This document shows, in pieces, positions 9,340-19,600 of a DNA stretch of 64,000 bases. Source of the stretch: an uncultured Pseudanabaenaceae cyanobacterium. GTDB lineage: Bacteria > Cyanobacteriota > Cyanobacteriia > Pseudanabaenales > Pseudanabaenaceae. The notes beneath the pieces were generated by a model. The model searched no databases, was not told the origin of the DNA, and worked only from the letters and a program-made list of their open reading frames with translations. Both the position numbers and the translations under genes were made by a program. Positions within the stretch are counted from its first letter, which is position 1. Every line of letters starts with the position of its first letter. Location of the stretch: positions 1-64,000 of the forward strand of contig CALGKB010000003.1 of NCBI GenBank assembly GCA_937927915.1, read 5' to 3'.

Positions 9340-11664
9340 ATGTCCTGCCGTTCTCCGACCATGCCCGTAATTTTAGACCATGTTGTGGTTGGCATCTTTG
9401 TTGCCCAGGGGCAGGAAGGTGTCCTCTATGTAGTGGAGGCTAACAAAAAGTGGTGGGAACTGGTGGGGAGAGAACCCTTATCTTTGCCCCAGCCCTTGAC
9501 AGCGGTTATAGCTAACGAAGGTTTAATCAGAGCTTGCCAGAATTGTTGGCAGGAGAAAAAACAAATAGTACATCACTGGCTCCATCACGATCGGGAAATC
9601 AACGTCACCCTCAGCCCAGTAGAGGATCAAATTGTAGGCACCTGCCAGGAAACCACAGCAATTCAGCCCCTCTTGATAGATTTTCTCAACAAATACCCCG
9701 ATGGCATGATTGTCCTTGACTCCCAGGGGGTAGTGCAGTTTGTCAACCCGGCGGCGGAGGAGTTATTCGATCGTCCTGCTTGGGAGATTGTGGGACAGGA
9801 ATTTGGTTTGCCCTTGGTACAAGGAGAACACACAGAGATAGAGATATTGCGCCGATCGGGGGAGATCACCCCTGCGGAGATGCGCGTTATTCAGGGCAGT
9901 TCAGGGGAATCTAAGACCTACATCATTGCGGACTTGAGGGATGCACGGGTGAGTCAAGCAGCATCGCAACAGCTCCTGAGGCGAGAAGAAGAGTTATTCA
10001 CCCTATTAACAGCGGTGAAAAAGGGGATTACACTAGGTCCTTCTGTCAGCGATTTTGTCCTATTTAATCCCGCAATGGAAGCATTCACAGGTTATTCCCA
10101 AGCAGAAGCCAACAGTAATCCCCACTTTGTGGAACTGCTTTACCCCGATCGGGAAGAAAGAGAGAGATTACTCAGTCACATTGCCCAACTGCGCTACCAA
10201 GGAGAAACTTGGGAAGATGAACTAAAAATTCGCTGTGCAGACGGCACGATCAAGCATGTCGCTGTATCTGTCTCCCTGCTGTATTATCGCGGCAAACCCA
10301 TGTATCTTTCCAGTTATACAGATATTAGTGGTCGCAAAGCTGCTGAAGCACAACTCTACTACCAAATGGAACGGGAACGTCTGTTAGGGGGAATTACTCT
10401 CCGCATTCAGAGAGAACTGGACATTGATTCTATCTTGCATACCACTGTAGCAGAAGTGCGAGAGCTATTGCAGACAGAGCGGGTAGTTATCTTTCAGTTT
10501 TTAACCGATTGGTCAGGCAGGTTTGTAGTGGAATCCGTGCAGCCTCCCTGGGAGAGCGTGCTTGCCAAACAGGTCTATGACCACTGTTTCCACGAAAAGT
10601 ATGTCGAACTGTATACCCAAGGCAGAGTCCACAGTATTAATGATGTCCTGACTGCTCCCATCCATGAATGTCATCGGGATTTGTTATTGCAATTTCAGGT
10701 GCGGGCAAACCTCGTTGTACCAATTGTCATCAGTGGCAAACTGTGGGGATTATTGATAGCCCATCACTGTTCTGCCCCCAGAGTATGGCAAACCTTTGAA
10801 ATCAATCTCTTACAACAGATCGCCAGCCACGTGGCAGTGGCATTACAACAATCTATTCTCCTGCAGACCGTTAGACAATTGAACACCAGACTGGAAGCAG
10901 AAGTGGCTGAACGCACCGCCCAACTACAGCAAAGTTTAGAACAACTGGAGCAAGCACTTTCCAAAGAAAAAGAACTGAGTGAGTTAAAATCCCATTTTGT
11001 CTCCATGGCTTCCCATGAATTTCGCACCCCTTTAGCCACCATCCAAGCAGCGAGTGATGCCCTCCTGCGTTACAGTGAACAGATGACCCCCCAGCAAAGG
11101 GAAGAGAGATTACATAAAATTCAGATAGAAGTGCGTCGCATGACAGAATTACTAGAAGACATCCTCAGCATCTCCAAGGTGGAATCGGGTACCCGCAAAC
11201 TACAACTCGCCCCCATTGATATTGCCCAGCTCTGTCAGGATATTTTAGGGGAAATCAGCGTGTTAGCCAGCGACAAACATCACATCCATTTCCAGTGTTC
11301 CCACCCGATCGGTGTAGTCTGGATTGACACCAAACTAATGCGCCAGGTGCTAGTCAACCTCCTCTCCAATGCCATCAAATATTCCCCCAGGGGCGGGAAC
11401 ATCACCCTCACTTTGCGCCAGGAACAGCAAAATATAATTATCCAGATCAAAGATGAAGGTATGGGTATTCCCCTCAAAGACCAGGAACGCATTTTTGATG
11501 CCTTTTATCGTGCCCAGAATGTGGGCAATATTGCGGGTACAGGCTTAGGTCTCTCCATTGCTAAATCGGCGGTGGAGCTGCAGGGGGGGAAACTGACTCT
11601 ACAAAGTCAAGAAGGTGTAGGCACGATCGTGACCGTCACTTTACCGATCGGGAGGGAAGTATGA
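9340..11664 (+). CDS. PAS-PAS-PAS-GAF sensor histidine kinase, candidate cyanobacteriochrome
   Basis: A 774-residue soluble kinase. A degenerate PAS-like N-terminus (1-110) and two PAS domains (about 111-215 and 216-335) precede a GAF domain (345-500), a HisKA dimerisation domain with phospho-acceptor His559 in SHEFRTPL, and a HATPase domain with N, G1 (DEGMGIP) and G2 (GTGLGLSI) boxes. The GAF domain carries Cys444-His445 in HECHRDLLLQFQVRANLVVP and a DWSGRFVVESV segment, the positions and wording seen in bilin-binding cyanobacteriochromes; in the family this Cys attaches the chromophore. Bilin binding is therefore an inference, not shown. The downstream REC-GGDEF-EAL gene overlaps by four bases and is the obvious phosphotransfer partner. 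Confidence 0.9.
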   Translation: MSCRSPTMPVILDHVVVGIFVAQGQEGVLYVVEANKKWWELVGREPLSLPQPLTAVIANEGLIRACQNCWQEKKQIVHHWLHHDREINVTLSPVEDQIVGTCQETTAIQPLLIDFLNKYPDGMIVLDSQGVVQFVNPAAEELFDRPAWEIVGQEFGLPLVQGEHTEIEILRRSGEITPAEMRVIQGSSGESKTYIIADLRDARVSQAASQQLLRREEELFTLLTAVKKGITLGPSVSDFVLFNPAMEAFTGYSQAEANSNPHFVELLYPDREERERLLSHIAQLRYQGETWEDELKIRCADGTIKHVAVSVSLLYYRGKPMYLSSYTDISGRKAAEAQLYYQMERERLLGGITLRIQRELDIDSILHTTVAEVRELLQTERVVIFQFLTDWSGRFVVESVQPPWESVLAKQVYDHCFHEKYVELYTQGRVHSINDVLTAPIHECHRDLLLQFQVRANLVVPIVISGKLWGLLIAHHCSAPRVWQTFEINLLQQIASHVAVALQQSILLQTVRQLNTRLEAEVAERTAQLQQSLEQLEQALSKEKELSELKSHFVSMASHEFRTPLATIQAASDALLRYSEQMTPQQREERLHKIQIEVRRMTELLEDILSISKVESGTRKLQLAPIDIAQLCQDILGEISVLASDKHHIHFQCSHPIGVVWIDTKLMRQVLVNLLSNAIKYSPRGGNITLTLRQEQQNIIIQIKDEGMGIPLKDQERIFDAFYRAQNVGNIAGTGLGLSIAKSAVELQGGKLTLQSQEGVGTIVTVTLPIGREV

Positions 11665-13310
11665 CCAAGGTATTGGTAGTGGAAGACATGGATGCCCTGC
11701 GGGAAGAGATTATGGACACCCTGCGGTTTGAGGGCTACGAAGTATTGGGGGCAGAAAACGGGCTAGTGGGGGTAGCTTTGGCAACAGAGCATCTGCCGGA
11801 CATTATCTTGTGCGATGTGATGATGCCCCAGATGGATGGCTACGAGACCCTGAAAATCCTGCGGCAGCAGCCCTCAACCGCCATGATCCCCTTTATTTTT
11901 CTCACTGCCAAGGCGGACAAGCAGGATATGCGCTACGGTATGGAACTGGGGGCAGATGACTATTTGACCAAACCCTTTACGGTGGCGGAATTATTGGGGG
12001 CAATTCAGGGGCGCTTACAAAAAGCAGAATGTCTGAAGAAGTATGCCCAGGCAACGCAGCAAGATGGCAAGGACACTTCTACTTCTGTCTGTAAACGTAG
12101 TGAGTTTTATCAACTTTTGAACAGTTTAATTCCTGTGGTGGGGAACAAGGGCTTAGCTGTTTTTCTATTAGAAATAGACCAATTACCTCTCATTCACGGC
12201 GCGTTAGGCAGAGATATTGGTAGTGAACTTCTCCAAGCAGTAGGAGACAGATTACAAACTTTGTTACCTGCCGATTATCCAGCGGTGAAATTAGGGGGAG
12301 ATGAATTTGCTGTTGTGGCACCGAAGTTAGCCGATCGGCAGGCAGTACAGGAATTTGCCCAGCGTTTGATTCACCATTTGGGGCGGGGCTATATGATTTA
12401 CGGGCATGAAATTTTTATTACCACAAGTATTGGTATTTCCCTTTATCCCCACGATGCTTTGACAGCAGATGATTTATTAAGAAATGCTGACAGTGCCCTC
12501 TACTACGTCAAGCAATTAGGGCACAACCGCTATCAGTGTTTTGAACCCTCTCTGAGTGCAGAATTTGCGGAGCGCATGGCGCTAGAAAACAGTCTAAGGC
12601 AGGGTTTACAGCATGGAGAGTTTCGCCTAGTTGTGCACCCGATCGTTGATCTTGCTAAACAAGTTGTGGTGGGTTTAGAGGCACTGCTGCGCTGGCAGCA
12701 TCGCCAGATGGGAACAATTATGCCTAATCGCTTTTTGCCCTTGGCAGAGGAAACAGGTTTAATTTTAGACCTCGATCTATGGGCGTTACAGCAGGCAGAA
12801 ATTCTCTACGATCGGTGGCATTTGCCTATTTCTTTGAATATATCGGGTAAACATTTTCAGAACGAGAGCACCTTTGACAATTTAGTGAAATATGTACGCC
12901 GCTATCCCCTTTGTTTAGACATTGCCGAAAAGGTAGTTATGCAACACCCCGTCAAACTGATTACCCAGCTGCGCACTTTACAGGAAATGGGGGTAAAAAT
13001 TGCGGTGGATGATTTTGGTACAGGCTTTGCTTCCTATGAAATTCTCAAGCATTTTCCTGCCAACTATCTCAAAATTGATGGCTCCTTTGTGCGCCATTTA
13101 CCCCAGGATAAACACGCCATTGCTACTGCCCAATCGATCATTGAACTAGGGCATGAACTACATTGGCAAATTATTGCCCAGGGGATTGAAACCCAGGAAC
13201 AGTTGGAGTTGTTACACCGATTGGGTTGCCAGTACGGACAGGGCTATATTTTTACTTTGCCGATTCCCCCTGACCAATTTGAGGTATGGTTAACTAGGAG
13301 GGAGCCGTAG
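11661..13310 (+). CDS. Response regulator with REC, GGDEF and EAL domains
   Basis: A 549-residue c-di-GMP regulator. The receiver domain (1-120) has phospho-acceptor Asp52 in CDVMMP and the Lys of KPF. The diguanylate cyclase domain (about 140-300) has an intact GGDEF signature near 213, but the upstream metal-binding stretch that is normally D-x-D reads LEID. The EAL domain (about 305-545) keeps EALLRW, the Asn of LNISG, DDFGTG and the KID lysine; LExEITE is changed to LCLDIAEK and the AEGVET loop reads AQGIET. So cyclase activity is plausible while phosphodiesterase activity may be reduced. Translationally coupled (ATGA) to the kinase, which probably phosphorylates it. Confidence 0.92.
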   Translation: MTKVLVVEDMDALREEIMDTLRFEGYEVLGAENGLVGVALATEHLPDIILCDVMMPQMDGYETLKILRQQPSTAMIPFIFLTAKADKQDMRYGMELGADDYLTKPFTVAELLGAIQGRLQKAECLKKYAQATQQDGKDTSTSVCKRSEFYQLLNSLIPVVGNKGLAVFLLEIDQLPLIHGALGRDIGSELLQAVGDRLQTLLPADYPAVKLGGDEFAVVAPKLADRQAVQEFAQRLIHHLGRGYMIYGHEIFITTSIGISLYPHDALTADDLLRNADSALYYVKQLGHNRYQCFEPSLSAEFAERMALENSLRQGLQHGEFRLVVHPIVDLAKQVVVGLEALLRWQHRQMGTIMPNRFLPLAEETGLILDLDLWALQQAEILYDRWHLPISLNISGKHFQNESTFDNLVKYVRRYPLCLDIAEKVVMQHPVKLITQLRTLQEMGVKIAVDDFGTGFASYEILKHFPANYLKIDGSFVRHLPQDKHAIATAQSIIELGHELHWQIIAQGIETQEQLELLHRLGCQYGQGYIFTLPIPPDQFEVWLTRREP

Positions 13311-13318
13311 GAGGGGTT

Positions 13319-14179
13319 ATGTATTCCGTGCGGGAGGAGGCAGGGGTTTGGATTTTACAGTCCGAGAGGGACCAGGGACGGGCAACGGTTTTACCAGAGA
13401 GGGGCGGCATTCTCCTGAGCTGGGACATTGGGACAAAGGATATTCTCTACCTCGATCGGGAACGCTTTGCCAATCCTGCCCTCTCCATTCGGGGGGGTAT
13501 TCCCCTATTGTTTCCCATCTGCGGCAATCTGGTCGACGACACCTACACCTGGGGGGGACAGAGCTATAAACTCAGCCAGCATGGGTTTGCCCGCAATCTC
13601 CCCTGGACAGTTAGCCACTACAGCACCAACGATGGGGCAAGTATCACCCTCACCCTCACCCACAATGACCAGACCCTGGCGGTTTATCCCTTTCCCTTCC
13701 AGCTGGACTACACCTACATCCTGCGCCCCCAGACCCTAGAACTACGCTGCCGCCACACTAACTTGGGCAAGACTCCCCTGCCCTTTGCTACAGGCATTCA
13801 TCCCTACTTCCTGGCTCCCGATAAGACCCAGTTACATTTTCACATCCCTGCCCAGCAGTACATCCCCAAGGGGGAAAATAAGCCCCAGCCCTTCCAGGGG
13901 GAGTTGGACTTTGAGCGCCCCGAAATTGACATTGCCTTTATGCCCCTCACAGGTCAGAGAGCGACAGTGACCGATCGGGCCCGCCAGTTGGAGTTGACCA
14001 TCAGTTACGACCAGCATTACACTACCCTTATCTTTTGGACAGTGCAGGGGAAGGATTTTTACTGCCTAGAACCCTGGAGTGCTCCCCGCAACGCTCTTAA
14101 CACAGGCGAGAACTTGCTCACTCTGCCCCCTGGAGAGAGTCTGGAAACTGTGGTAACAATGGAGGTAAAATTCCTGTAA
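13319..14179 (+). CDS. Aldose 1-epimerase family protein (galactose mutarotase-like)
   Basis: A 286-residue beta-sandwich carbohydrate-binding protein of the aldose 1-epimerase superfamily. RGGIPLLFPICGNL near residue 58, the active-site-type HGFARNLPW, the His of GIHPYF and the Glu of LEPWSAPRNALNTGE near the C-terminus are the landmarks of the hexose-6-phosphate-mutarotase branch (YeaD-like) rather than classic GalM. It would speed anomer interconversion of sugars or sugar phosphates; the exact substrate is not visible. A strong GGAGGGG-type ribosome-binding site precedes ATG 13319, nine bases after the preceding gene. Confidence 0.87.
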   Translation: MYSVREEAGVWILQSERDQGRATVLPERGGILLSWDIGTKDILYLDRERFANPALSIRGGIPLLFPICGNLVDDTYTWGGQSYKLSQHGFARNLPWTVSHYSTNDGASITLTLTHNDQTLAVYPFPFQLDYTYILRPQTLELRCRHTNLGKTPLPFATGIHPYFLAPDKTQLHFHIPAQQYIPKGENKPQPFQGELDFERPEIDIAFMPLTGQRATVTDRARQLELTISYDQHYTTLIFWTVQGKDFYCLEPWSAPRNALNTGENLLTLPPGESLETVVTMEVKFL

Positions 14180-14194
14180 AGAGAGGAGGGGGAT

Positions 14195-14359
14195 ATGTAC
14201 CAGGTGATTTTGGAGATGGCAGCCAGAAAAATCCATGTCATTGCGGAATTTGAGACCAAAGAGGCAGCCCTTGCCAAATATGTTAGTCTAATTGATGCCA
14301 ACAAGGGGTCACCCATCACGCCCCAAGGCAAGTACAATATCCGCAAAAAGCCTGAGTAA
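14195..14359 (+). CDS. Small conserved-looking protein, 54 residues, function unknown
   Basis: An open frame too short for most gene lists but well supported: a GAGAGGAGGGGG ribosome-binding site ends three bases before ATG 14195, and the stop TAA shares its last base with the start codon of the next gene. The product is a basic/acidic mix ([19 protein letters not shown] at the start, ending IRKKPE) with no membrane helix or cysteine. I do not recognise the family. Context suggests it is expressed with the DnaJ-domain protein. Confidence 0.7.
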   Translation: MYQVILEMAARKIHVIAEFETKEAALAKYVSLIDANKGSPITPQGKYNIRKKPE

Positions 14360-14964
14360 TGCAACCCGCTGACTGTTATCGTGTTTTGGGACTTGCCCGC
14401 AACGCCTCGTGGGAAGATGTCAAAATTGCCTATCGCCGCTTGGCAAGGAAATATCACCCCGACGTCAACCAAGGTGACCCCCACGCCACGGAAAAATTCC
14501 GCCTTGTGCAAGAGGCTTATCAAGTTTTACGCGCCCTACAGACGGGACAAACACCAACTAATCACAGCCGCCCTGCCCCTAGTGCCCCCAGACCCACTCC
14601 CAAAGTAGAAGTCCGTCCCCCTGCCAAACCTTCCACACCCCCAGAGCGAGGTAAGGCTCCCCCTTCCCCTGAAGAAAGACTGCTACAGGACACTTTGCAA
14701 CGGGTGCAGATTTTATTGCGGCAGAAGAAATATCCTGTGGCAATTGCTATGCTAGAGGGGCTAAAACAGCGTTTGCCTGAACAGGGGGAAGTAACGAAGT
14801 GGTTAGCAGTCGCCTACCAACGCCAGGGCAATGAACTTCTACAGATGGGCAAATATCGCGAGGCAGAAGCCTACCTCAGAAAAGCTCTGCACACTGCCCC
14901 CCACAACCGCGCCCTCTGCTTTGAAGTGCAACATGACCTCGATCGCCTAGCCCATCTACAGTAA
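14359..14964 (+). CDS. DnaJ-domain protein with C-terminal TPR helices
   Basis: A 201-residue J-protein. Residues 1-65 are a J-domain with the essential HPD motif in RKYHPDVNQ, which stimulates DnaK ATPase. A Pro-rich linker (about 70-105) leads to a C-terminal helical region with TPR-like units ([24 protein letters not shown] type). There is no Gly/Phe-rich segment or zinc finger, so it is a class III J-protein that probably recruits DnaK to a particular client. Its last nine bases overlap the convergent crp-type gene. Confidence 0.86.
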   Translation: MQPADCYRVLGLARNASWEDVKIAYRRLARKYHPDVNQGDPHATEKFRLVQEAYQVLRALQTGQTPTNHSRPAPSAPRPTPKVEVRPPAKPSTPPERGKAPPSPEERLLQDTLQRVQILLRQKKYPVAIAMLEGLKQRLPEQGEVTKWLAVAYQRQGNELLQMGKYREAEAYLRKALHTAPHNRALCFEVQHDLDRLAHLQ

Positions 14965-15642
14965 ATTCTCTAGCGCTACTAAGTCTTTGATGCAAAAAAC
15001 CTCCCGTTCATCATCGCGGCGAATTAAATCCTGTTTTTCCAATTTCCCCAATACCCGCGTTACGGTCTCCCTTGCCAAGCCGGTCAAACTGCTCAACTCC
15101 CGATGGGGCAAACAGGGCACAATCACGCCCTCGGGGGTCACCCGCCCCTGACTTTCCGTTAGAAATAGCAAAATATCTACTACCCGCGCCGTGCTGTCCG
15201 ATTCCCGCATCCGTAAGCGCCGATTCAATTGCCGCAGTCGTTTCCCCATCGATCGGGCAAGATGGATGCCTGCCTTGGGTTCCGTTTCTAGGAGATAGAC
15301 GAAATCTGCCGCCGGAATAGTAGCGATCGTGGCTTCCGTGAGGGTGATAACGTCGGTGGAGCGAGGAATTTGGTCCAGGGGTGCCATCTCGCCGAACATC
15401 TCCCCCTTACCCAGAATGTTGAGGGTGACCTCCTTACCCTCTAGGTTATAGGTGCGAATTTTCACCCAGCCCTGCAGGACAAAATAGACTGATGTACCCC
15501 AGTCATTCTCCAAAAGAATAACTTGATCGGGGGGATGCTGCCTTGTCACCATTTTACTGGTTGCCCTCTCTATGGCAGCGGTAGCCAACCCCTCAAAAAA
15601 AGGAGACGACCGCAAGGCACGCAGACACTCCTCTGGAGTCAT
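14956..15642 (-). CDS. Crp/Fnr-family transcription regulator, SYCRP1-like
   Basis: A 228-residue regulator with an N-terminal cyclic-nucleotide-binding domain and a C-terminal winged helix. The binding pocket reads [10 protein letters not shown] and PRSTDV; the Glu and the Arg-Ser pair that contact the cAMP phosphate and ribose in E. coli CRP are at their expected places, so cAMP binding is plausible. The recognition helix region is [22 protein letters not shown]. It resembles cyanobacterial SYCRP1, the cAMP receptor that controls motility and pilus-related genes, more than NtcA. The ATG overlaps the stop of the upstream gene at 15642 (TAATG), so both are in one transcript. Confidence 0.85.
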   Translation of the reverse strand: MTPEECLRALRSSPFFEGLATAAIERATSKMVTRQHPPDQVILLENDWGTSVYFVLQGWVKIRTYNLEGKEVTLNILGKGEMFGEMAPLDQIPRSTDVITLTEATIATIPAADFVYLLETEPKAGIHLARSMGKRLRQLNRRLRMRESDSTARVVDILLFLTESQGRVTPEGVIVPCLPHRELSSLTGLARETVTRVLGKLEKQDLIRRDDEREVFCIKDLVALENLL

Positions 15643-16139
15643 TACTGCAGTTGAGTAACGATTTGTTGCCTCTGCTCGGCGGTGAGTTCTACTTCCACGG
15701 CGGTCATTGTGGCTTCGTCCTTGAATAGCAGTGTTGTCCCCCTGAACTCTATCTGGGGATATGATAGCCGAATTACCTGGTAGACTGCCTCTTTGGAAGT
15801 AACACGGACGACATAGTTACGGGTGGAATCCGGTAGGACATCGAGGGTTTGTGCCTGCCGATCGAGTTTGAGGGCACTGGGAGTGAGACCATGTTCGCTA
15901 GCGTCGGTGGAGCGTTGCCAATAGAGGGTAATTCCCCGCAAGTCCATTTTGATGGGGGTAAACTCCTCGTCTAGTTTTCGTAATTCCCAGTTGATCTTGG
16001 TTAAATCCCTATCCTCTGGCAGGGGACGCTGTTGCCAAAGAACTGTCTTACCTGTTAAATTCTGCCACCACGCCTTAATCTCCCCCAGCTTGATCTCACT
16101 GTCTGGTTCCCCTGGCTGCCAAAACACGATCGGTTCCAT
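15642..16139 (-). CDS. Hypothetical protein, 165 residues
   Basis: No family recognised. The protein is soluble, without signal peptide or cysteine motif, rich in beta-strand-forming segments (ITLYWQRS, NYVVRVTS, VEVELT) and with several Trp residues in the first third (IVFWQPGEPD, KAWWQNL, VLWQQRP). The start ATG at 16139 is 52 bases from the tRNA-Ser gene on the same strand. Its stop overlaps the start of the Crp-type regulator, which suggests co-expression and possibly a shared role, but no function can be assigned. Confidence 0.75.
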   Translation of the reverse strand: MEPIVFWQPGEPDSEIKLGEIKAWWQNLTGKTVLWQQRPLPEDRDLTKINWELRKLDEEFTPIKMDLRGITLYWQRSTDASEHGLTPSALKLDRQAQTLDVLPDSTRNYVVRVTSKEAVYQVIRLSYPQIEFRGTTLLFKDEATMTAVEVELTAEQRQQIVTQLQ

Positions 16140-16191
16140 AGCATCTGCCCATGACTACTGCCATTGTGCCAAGAAATGCCCCTTTTGACAA

Positions 16192-16276
16192 CGGAGAGAG
16201 AGGGATTCGAACCCTCGGTGAGTTGCCCCACACAGCATTTCCAGTGCTGCGCCTTCGACCACTCGGCCATCTCTCC
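16192..16276 (-). tRNA. tRNA-Ser (anticodon GGA)
   Basis: The reverse strand folds as a class II tRNA of 85 nt: acceptor GGAGAGA pairs with TCTCTCC plus discriminator G; the D-arm has GGCCGAGTGG; the anticodon loop CTGGAAA shows GGA; a long variable arm typical of serine tRNAs precedes the GGTTCGAATCC T-arm. No CCA is encoded. Confidence 0.96.
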
Positions 16277-16289
16277 TCACAGGGTATCA

Positions 16290-16295
16290 ATTGTA
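16290..16295 (-). promoter_or_regulatory. Candidate -10 box of tRNA-Ser
   Basis: The reverse strand reads TACAAT here, 14 bases upstream of the tRNA 5' end, the right place for a -10 element. No strong -35 hexamer is visible. Confidence 0.4.
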
Positions 16296-16366
16296 GCGCA
16301 AACTTGCTTAACAGTCACAGAAATTTTTTGTGCTAAATTGTAAAAGGCAAGCAACCATTCTTACCT

Positions 16367-16630
16367 ATGATTTCGGCAGAACAAGTGGCTAATCTGATTA
16401 GAGACGCTATTCCAGGAGCACAGGTGCAGGTAGAAGACCCGCTGCAGGACGGACAGCACTTTACAGCGATCGTGGTAGCGGAGGCATTTCGGGGTTTAAC
16501 AATGATCAAACAACACAGAATGGTAAACGATGCTTTGAAAAGTTATTTAGAGGATGGCTCTATTCATGCCTTGCAACTAAAGACCTATACCCCCGAACAG
16601 TGGGCAGCAAGCCAAGTGCAGATCACCTAA
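16367..16630 (+). CDS. BolA/IbaG family protein
   Basis: The 87 residues form a complete BolA domain: N-terminal helix ISAEQVANLIRDAIPG, the beta segment with VVAEAFRG, the RMVNDALK helix and the conserved ALQLKTYTPEQW tail. BolA proteins work with monothiol glutaredoxins, sharing a [2Fe-2S] cluster in iron or redox homeostasis. A His in GQHFTAIVV may serve as the cluster ligand; the loop Cys of some BolAs is absent. The gene stands alone between tRNA-Ser and a convergent kinase gene, with which its stop overlaps by four bases. Confidence 0.9.
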   Translation: MISAEQVANLIRDAIPGAQVQVEDPLQDGQHFTAIVVAEAFRGLTMIKQHRMVNDALKSYLEDGSIHALQLKTYTPEQWAASQVQIT

Positions 16631-19600
16631 GCGTGGGAAAGGGGAAATCTGAGAGTAAAGACAGTACCATTGCCTGATTGATATTGCAGAGTGCCTTCTA
16701 GTTGTTCTACCAAGGTTAACACCAACTGCATACCCAAACTGTCACTTTCTGCGATGTCAAAATCGGGGGGTAAACCTATACCATTATCCTCTACCTGTAG
16801 GACTAAAAATTCTTCCTCCTTGGTCAGAGTGACCTTGACAATACCACTCCGATCGGGAAAGGCGTACTTAAAACAATTGGATACCAGCTCATTCGTGAGA
16901 AGACCAAGGGGGATAGCTGTTTCAAGAGGCAGAATTAAGTCATGGGCATCAATTTGTAATTCAATTCTGGTGGCATCACTGACAAAAGTCTGGAGCAGAT
17001 AATTGAGTAGTTTGTTTAGATAGTTTTGCAGGTTGATAGAACTAAAATTGCTATCACGGTAGAGTTGGTCATGTACCAATGCCATTGCCTGAATACGGGC
17101 TTGATAGTCCTCTAGTTGACTTCTAACTTCAGGGGGGGCACTACGGAACTGCATTCGTAACAGACTGGACATAATTTGTAGATTGTTTTTCACGCGGTGA
17201 TGTACTTCTTTCAGCAACACATTTTTTTCCTGTAGTTCTGTTTCCAGTTGGTGATAGAGTTCTGCCCTTTGGATTGCCATAGCTAACTGTATAGCAATTT
17301 GTTGAATTAAGTTCACTTCCCAACCTTGCCAATTTCTGGTTTGGCGATGTTCATAGATTACTAATACCCCCCAGAGTTGGTTTTGCACATAGATAGCCCC
17401 AGCTAAAGATGCCTTCAACTCTAACCCCTCTAATAGATAGAGGGACTGCCCTGTGGATGCACAAAAATCATTGACCACTAAAACATGGGGGTTATCTAAA
17501 TTGACACCGTAGGATTGGGGAGAATAGGTATCAACTTGGCATGTTTGTCCCACGATCGTTTCTAGTCCCTCTGCATAACTGTCAGCGATAAAAGTTCCAC
17601 TACTATCAGGGTTGAACTTATAGATTGCTACCCGATCGCAGTGCAAGGTGTGGCGAATTTCTGGCAGGGTGAGATTGAATATTCGGGAGAGGTCAAAGGA
17701 CTGATAAATATTCTCCATGATAGTGCGGAGCAATAGTTCTTGCTGTAGTCTCTCTTCGAGGGCACGGGTACGCTCGGCAACTATTACTTCTAATTGTTGA
17801 TTGACCTGTTGTAAGACAGCCTCTGCTTCCTTCAGCTTTGTCACATCTGTTGCCACTGATAGTATTTGTTTAGGTGCACCTTGTTTATCCCGCGCGATGA
17901 TACGGCTTCTATCAAATAACCAGCGCCAATTACCTTGCTTATCCCTGACACGATATTCCATGTCAAAAATTTCTTCGTCTGACCTATGGGGCAGATTGGC
18001 AATGGCAGTGTAAATGAGATGCCGATCGTCAGGGTGAATAAGTTCCATAATCATTTCCTCCGTCATACTCTGCATTTCAGCAGCTGTGTAACCTAGTATT
18101 TTTTCTACCGCAGGATTAACATAGACATCACGTTTTTCTATCAGATCATAGACATAGATAAACACAGAAACTGATTCCACCAGTTGCTGGAGCATTTGTT
18201 CCCGCTCTTTGACATCCTGCTCCGCTAGTTTTTGTGCAGTTATATCTAGGATGATTATGTCCCACAAGACATCCCCATTTGGTAACTGCTGGGGAGAACC
18301 CACACCACTTAGCCATTTAATTTCTTCTTCACCCAGTTTTATACGCCATTCATAATTCCACTTTTGTAATTTGTGGGAACAGTTGACGAGGGAACTATAC
18401 AGTTTTGGTAAATCTTCTGTTACTACGGTAGTCCAAAAGAGACGATCGTTAGCTATCACTTCATGGTCTGTCTTGCCAAAAATTTTCTTGCAACCAGGGC
18501 TGATATAAATTATTTCATCTGTGCCGCTGGCATGGATCACATAGCGCATGATCACCCCAGGGATGTTCATAGCTAAATGATAGAATCTCTCTTGGCTGTC
18601 CCTCAATTCTGCTTCGACCTGTTTTTGTTTTGTAATATCTACCGCTACTCCCAAGATTTGCTCCGGTCTGCCATCGCGACTTGTACTAAAAACGCTGTGT
18701 CTAGCCAGTAGCCAATACCAGTTGCCCCACCGATCGGTAATTCTAAATTCAATTGTTTTATCACTATTTACACTATCTGTGACAATATTTTGCCAGTGGT
18801 TGATCAGGTTAGGTAAGTCCTGGGGATGAATTAATCTAGTCATTAGGTTGTGGTCTAAAATATTGATATAGTCAGGGGTAAGGGAGAGGATATTAACTAG
18901 CTCTGTATTCAAAAGTTGGATTGTGTCATTCGTAGCATCATAGAGGTACATAATAGCTGAGGTTAGCTGTGTAATTTGTGCATTAAATTTTTTCTCTTTG
19001 TCTAGTTCCAACTCCGTCAACTTGCGGGTAGTGACATCCAAAACAACCATCCGCCAGATAACTGCACCGTTGGCTTGTCGTTGGGGTGTGCCAATGCCTT
19101 GAATCCATTTAATCCGACCTGTAGGGGTAGAAATTTGGTATTCCCGATTCCACTGTTTGTTTTGTTGAGCGGAATAAATAATAGACCCATGAAAGAGAGG
19201 GCGGTCTTCTGTAGAGAACAATTCCCAAAATAGTTGATTATTTTCTACGATCGCTGTGGCATCAATTTCAAAGAGGTCAATACTCTTAGGGCTGACGTAA
19301 GTAATTTTTTCTCTCCCCTGCCTATCCAAAACGTAGTGCATAATGACACCGGGTATATTCTCCACAATGTCGCGATAGCGGGCTTCGCTTTCTATTAACT
19401 GTATTTCGGTTAATTTGCGCTGCGTAATGTCCTGGGCGATACCTAACAACCTCACTACTTGACCATCTTTAACTTCACATTCTCCCTGCTCTTGAAGCCA
19501 TCTAATTTCACCACTGGGGGTAATAATTTTAGTCTCGTGATAGTAGGTCTCCTGATGCTCTATACAACGCCTAATACGCTCTTCAACCTCTGCCCTTTGT

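Noticed and set aside
17260-17760. Bilin binding by the second GAF domain of the 1539-residue kinase
   Set aside because: The position of the chromophore Cys reads LYLLEGLELKASLAGAI without Cys; the only nearby Cys (DFCAST) is at another place.
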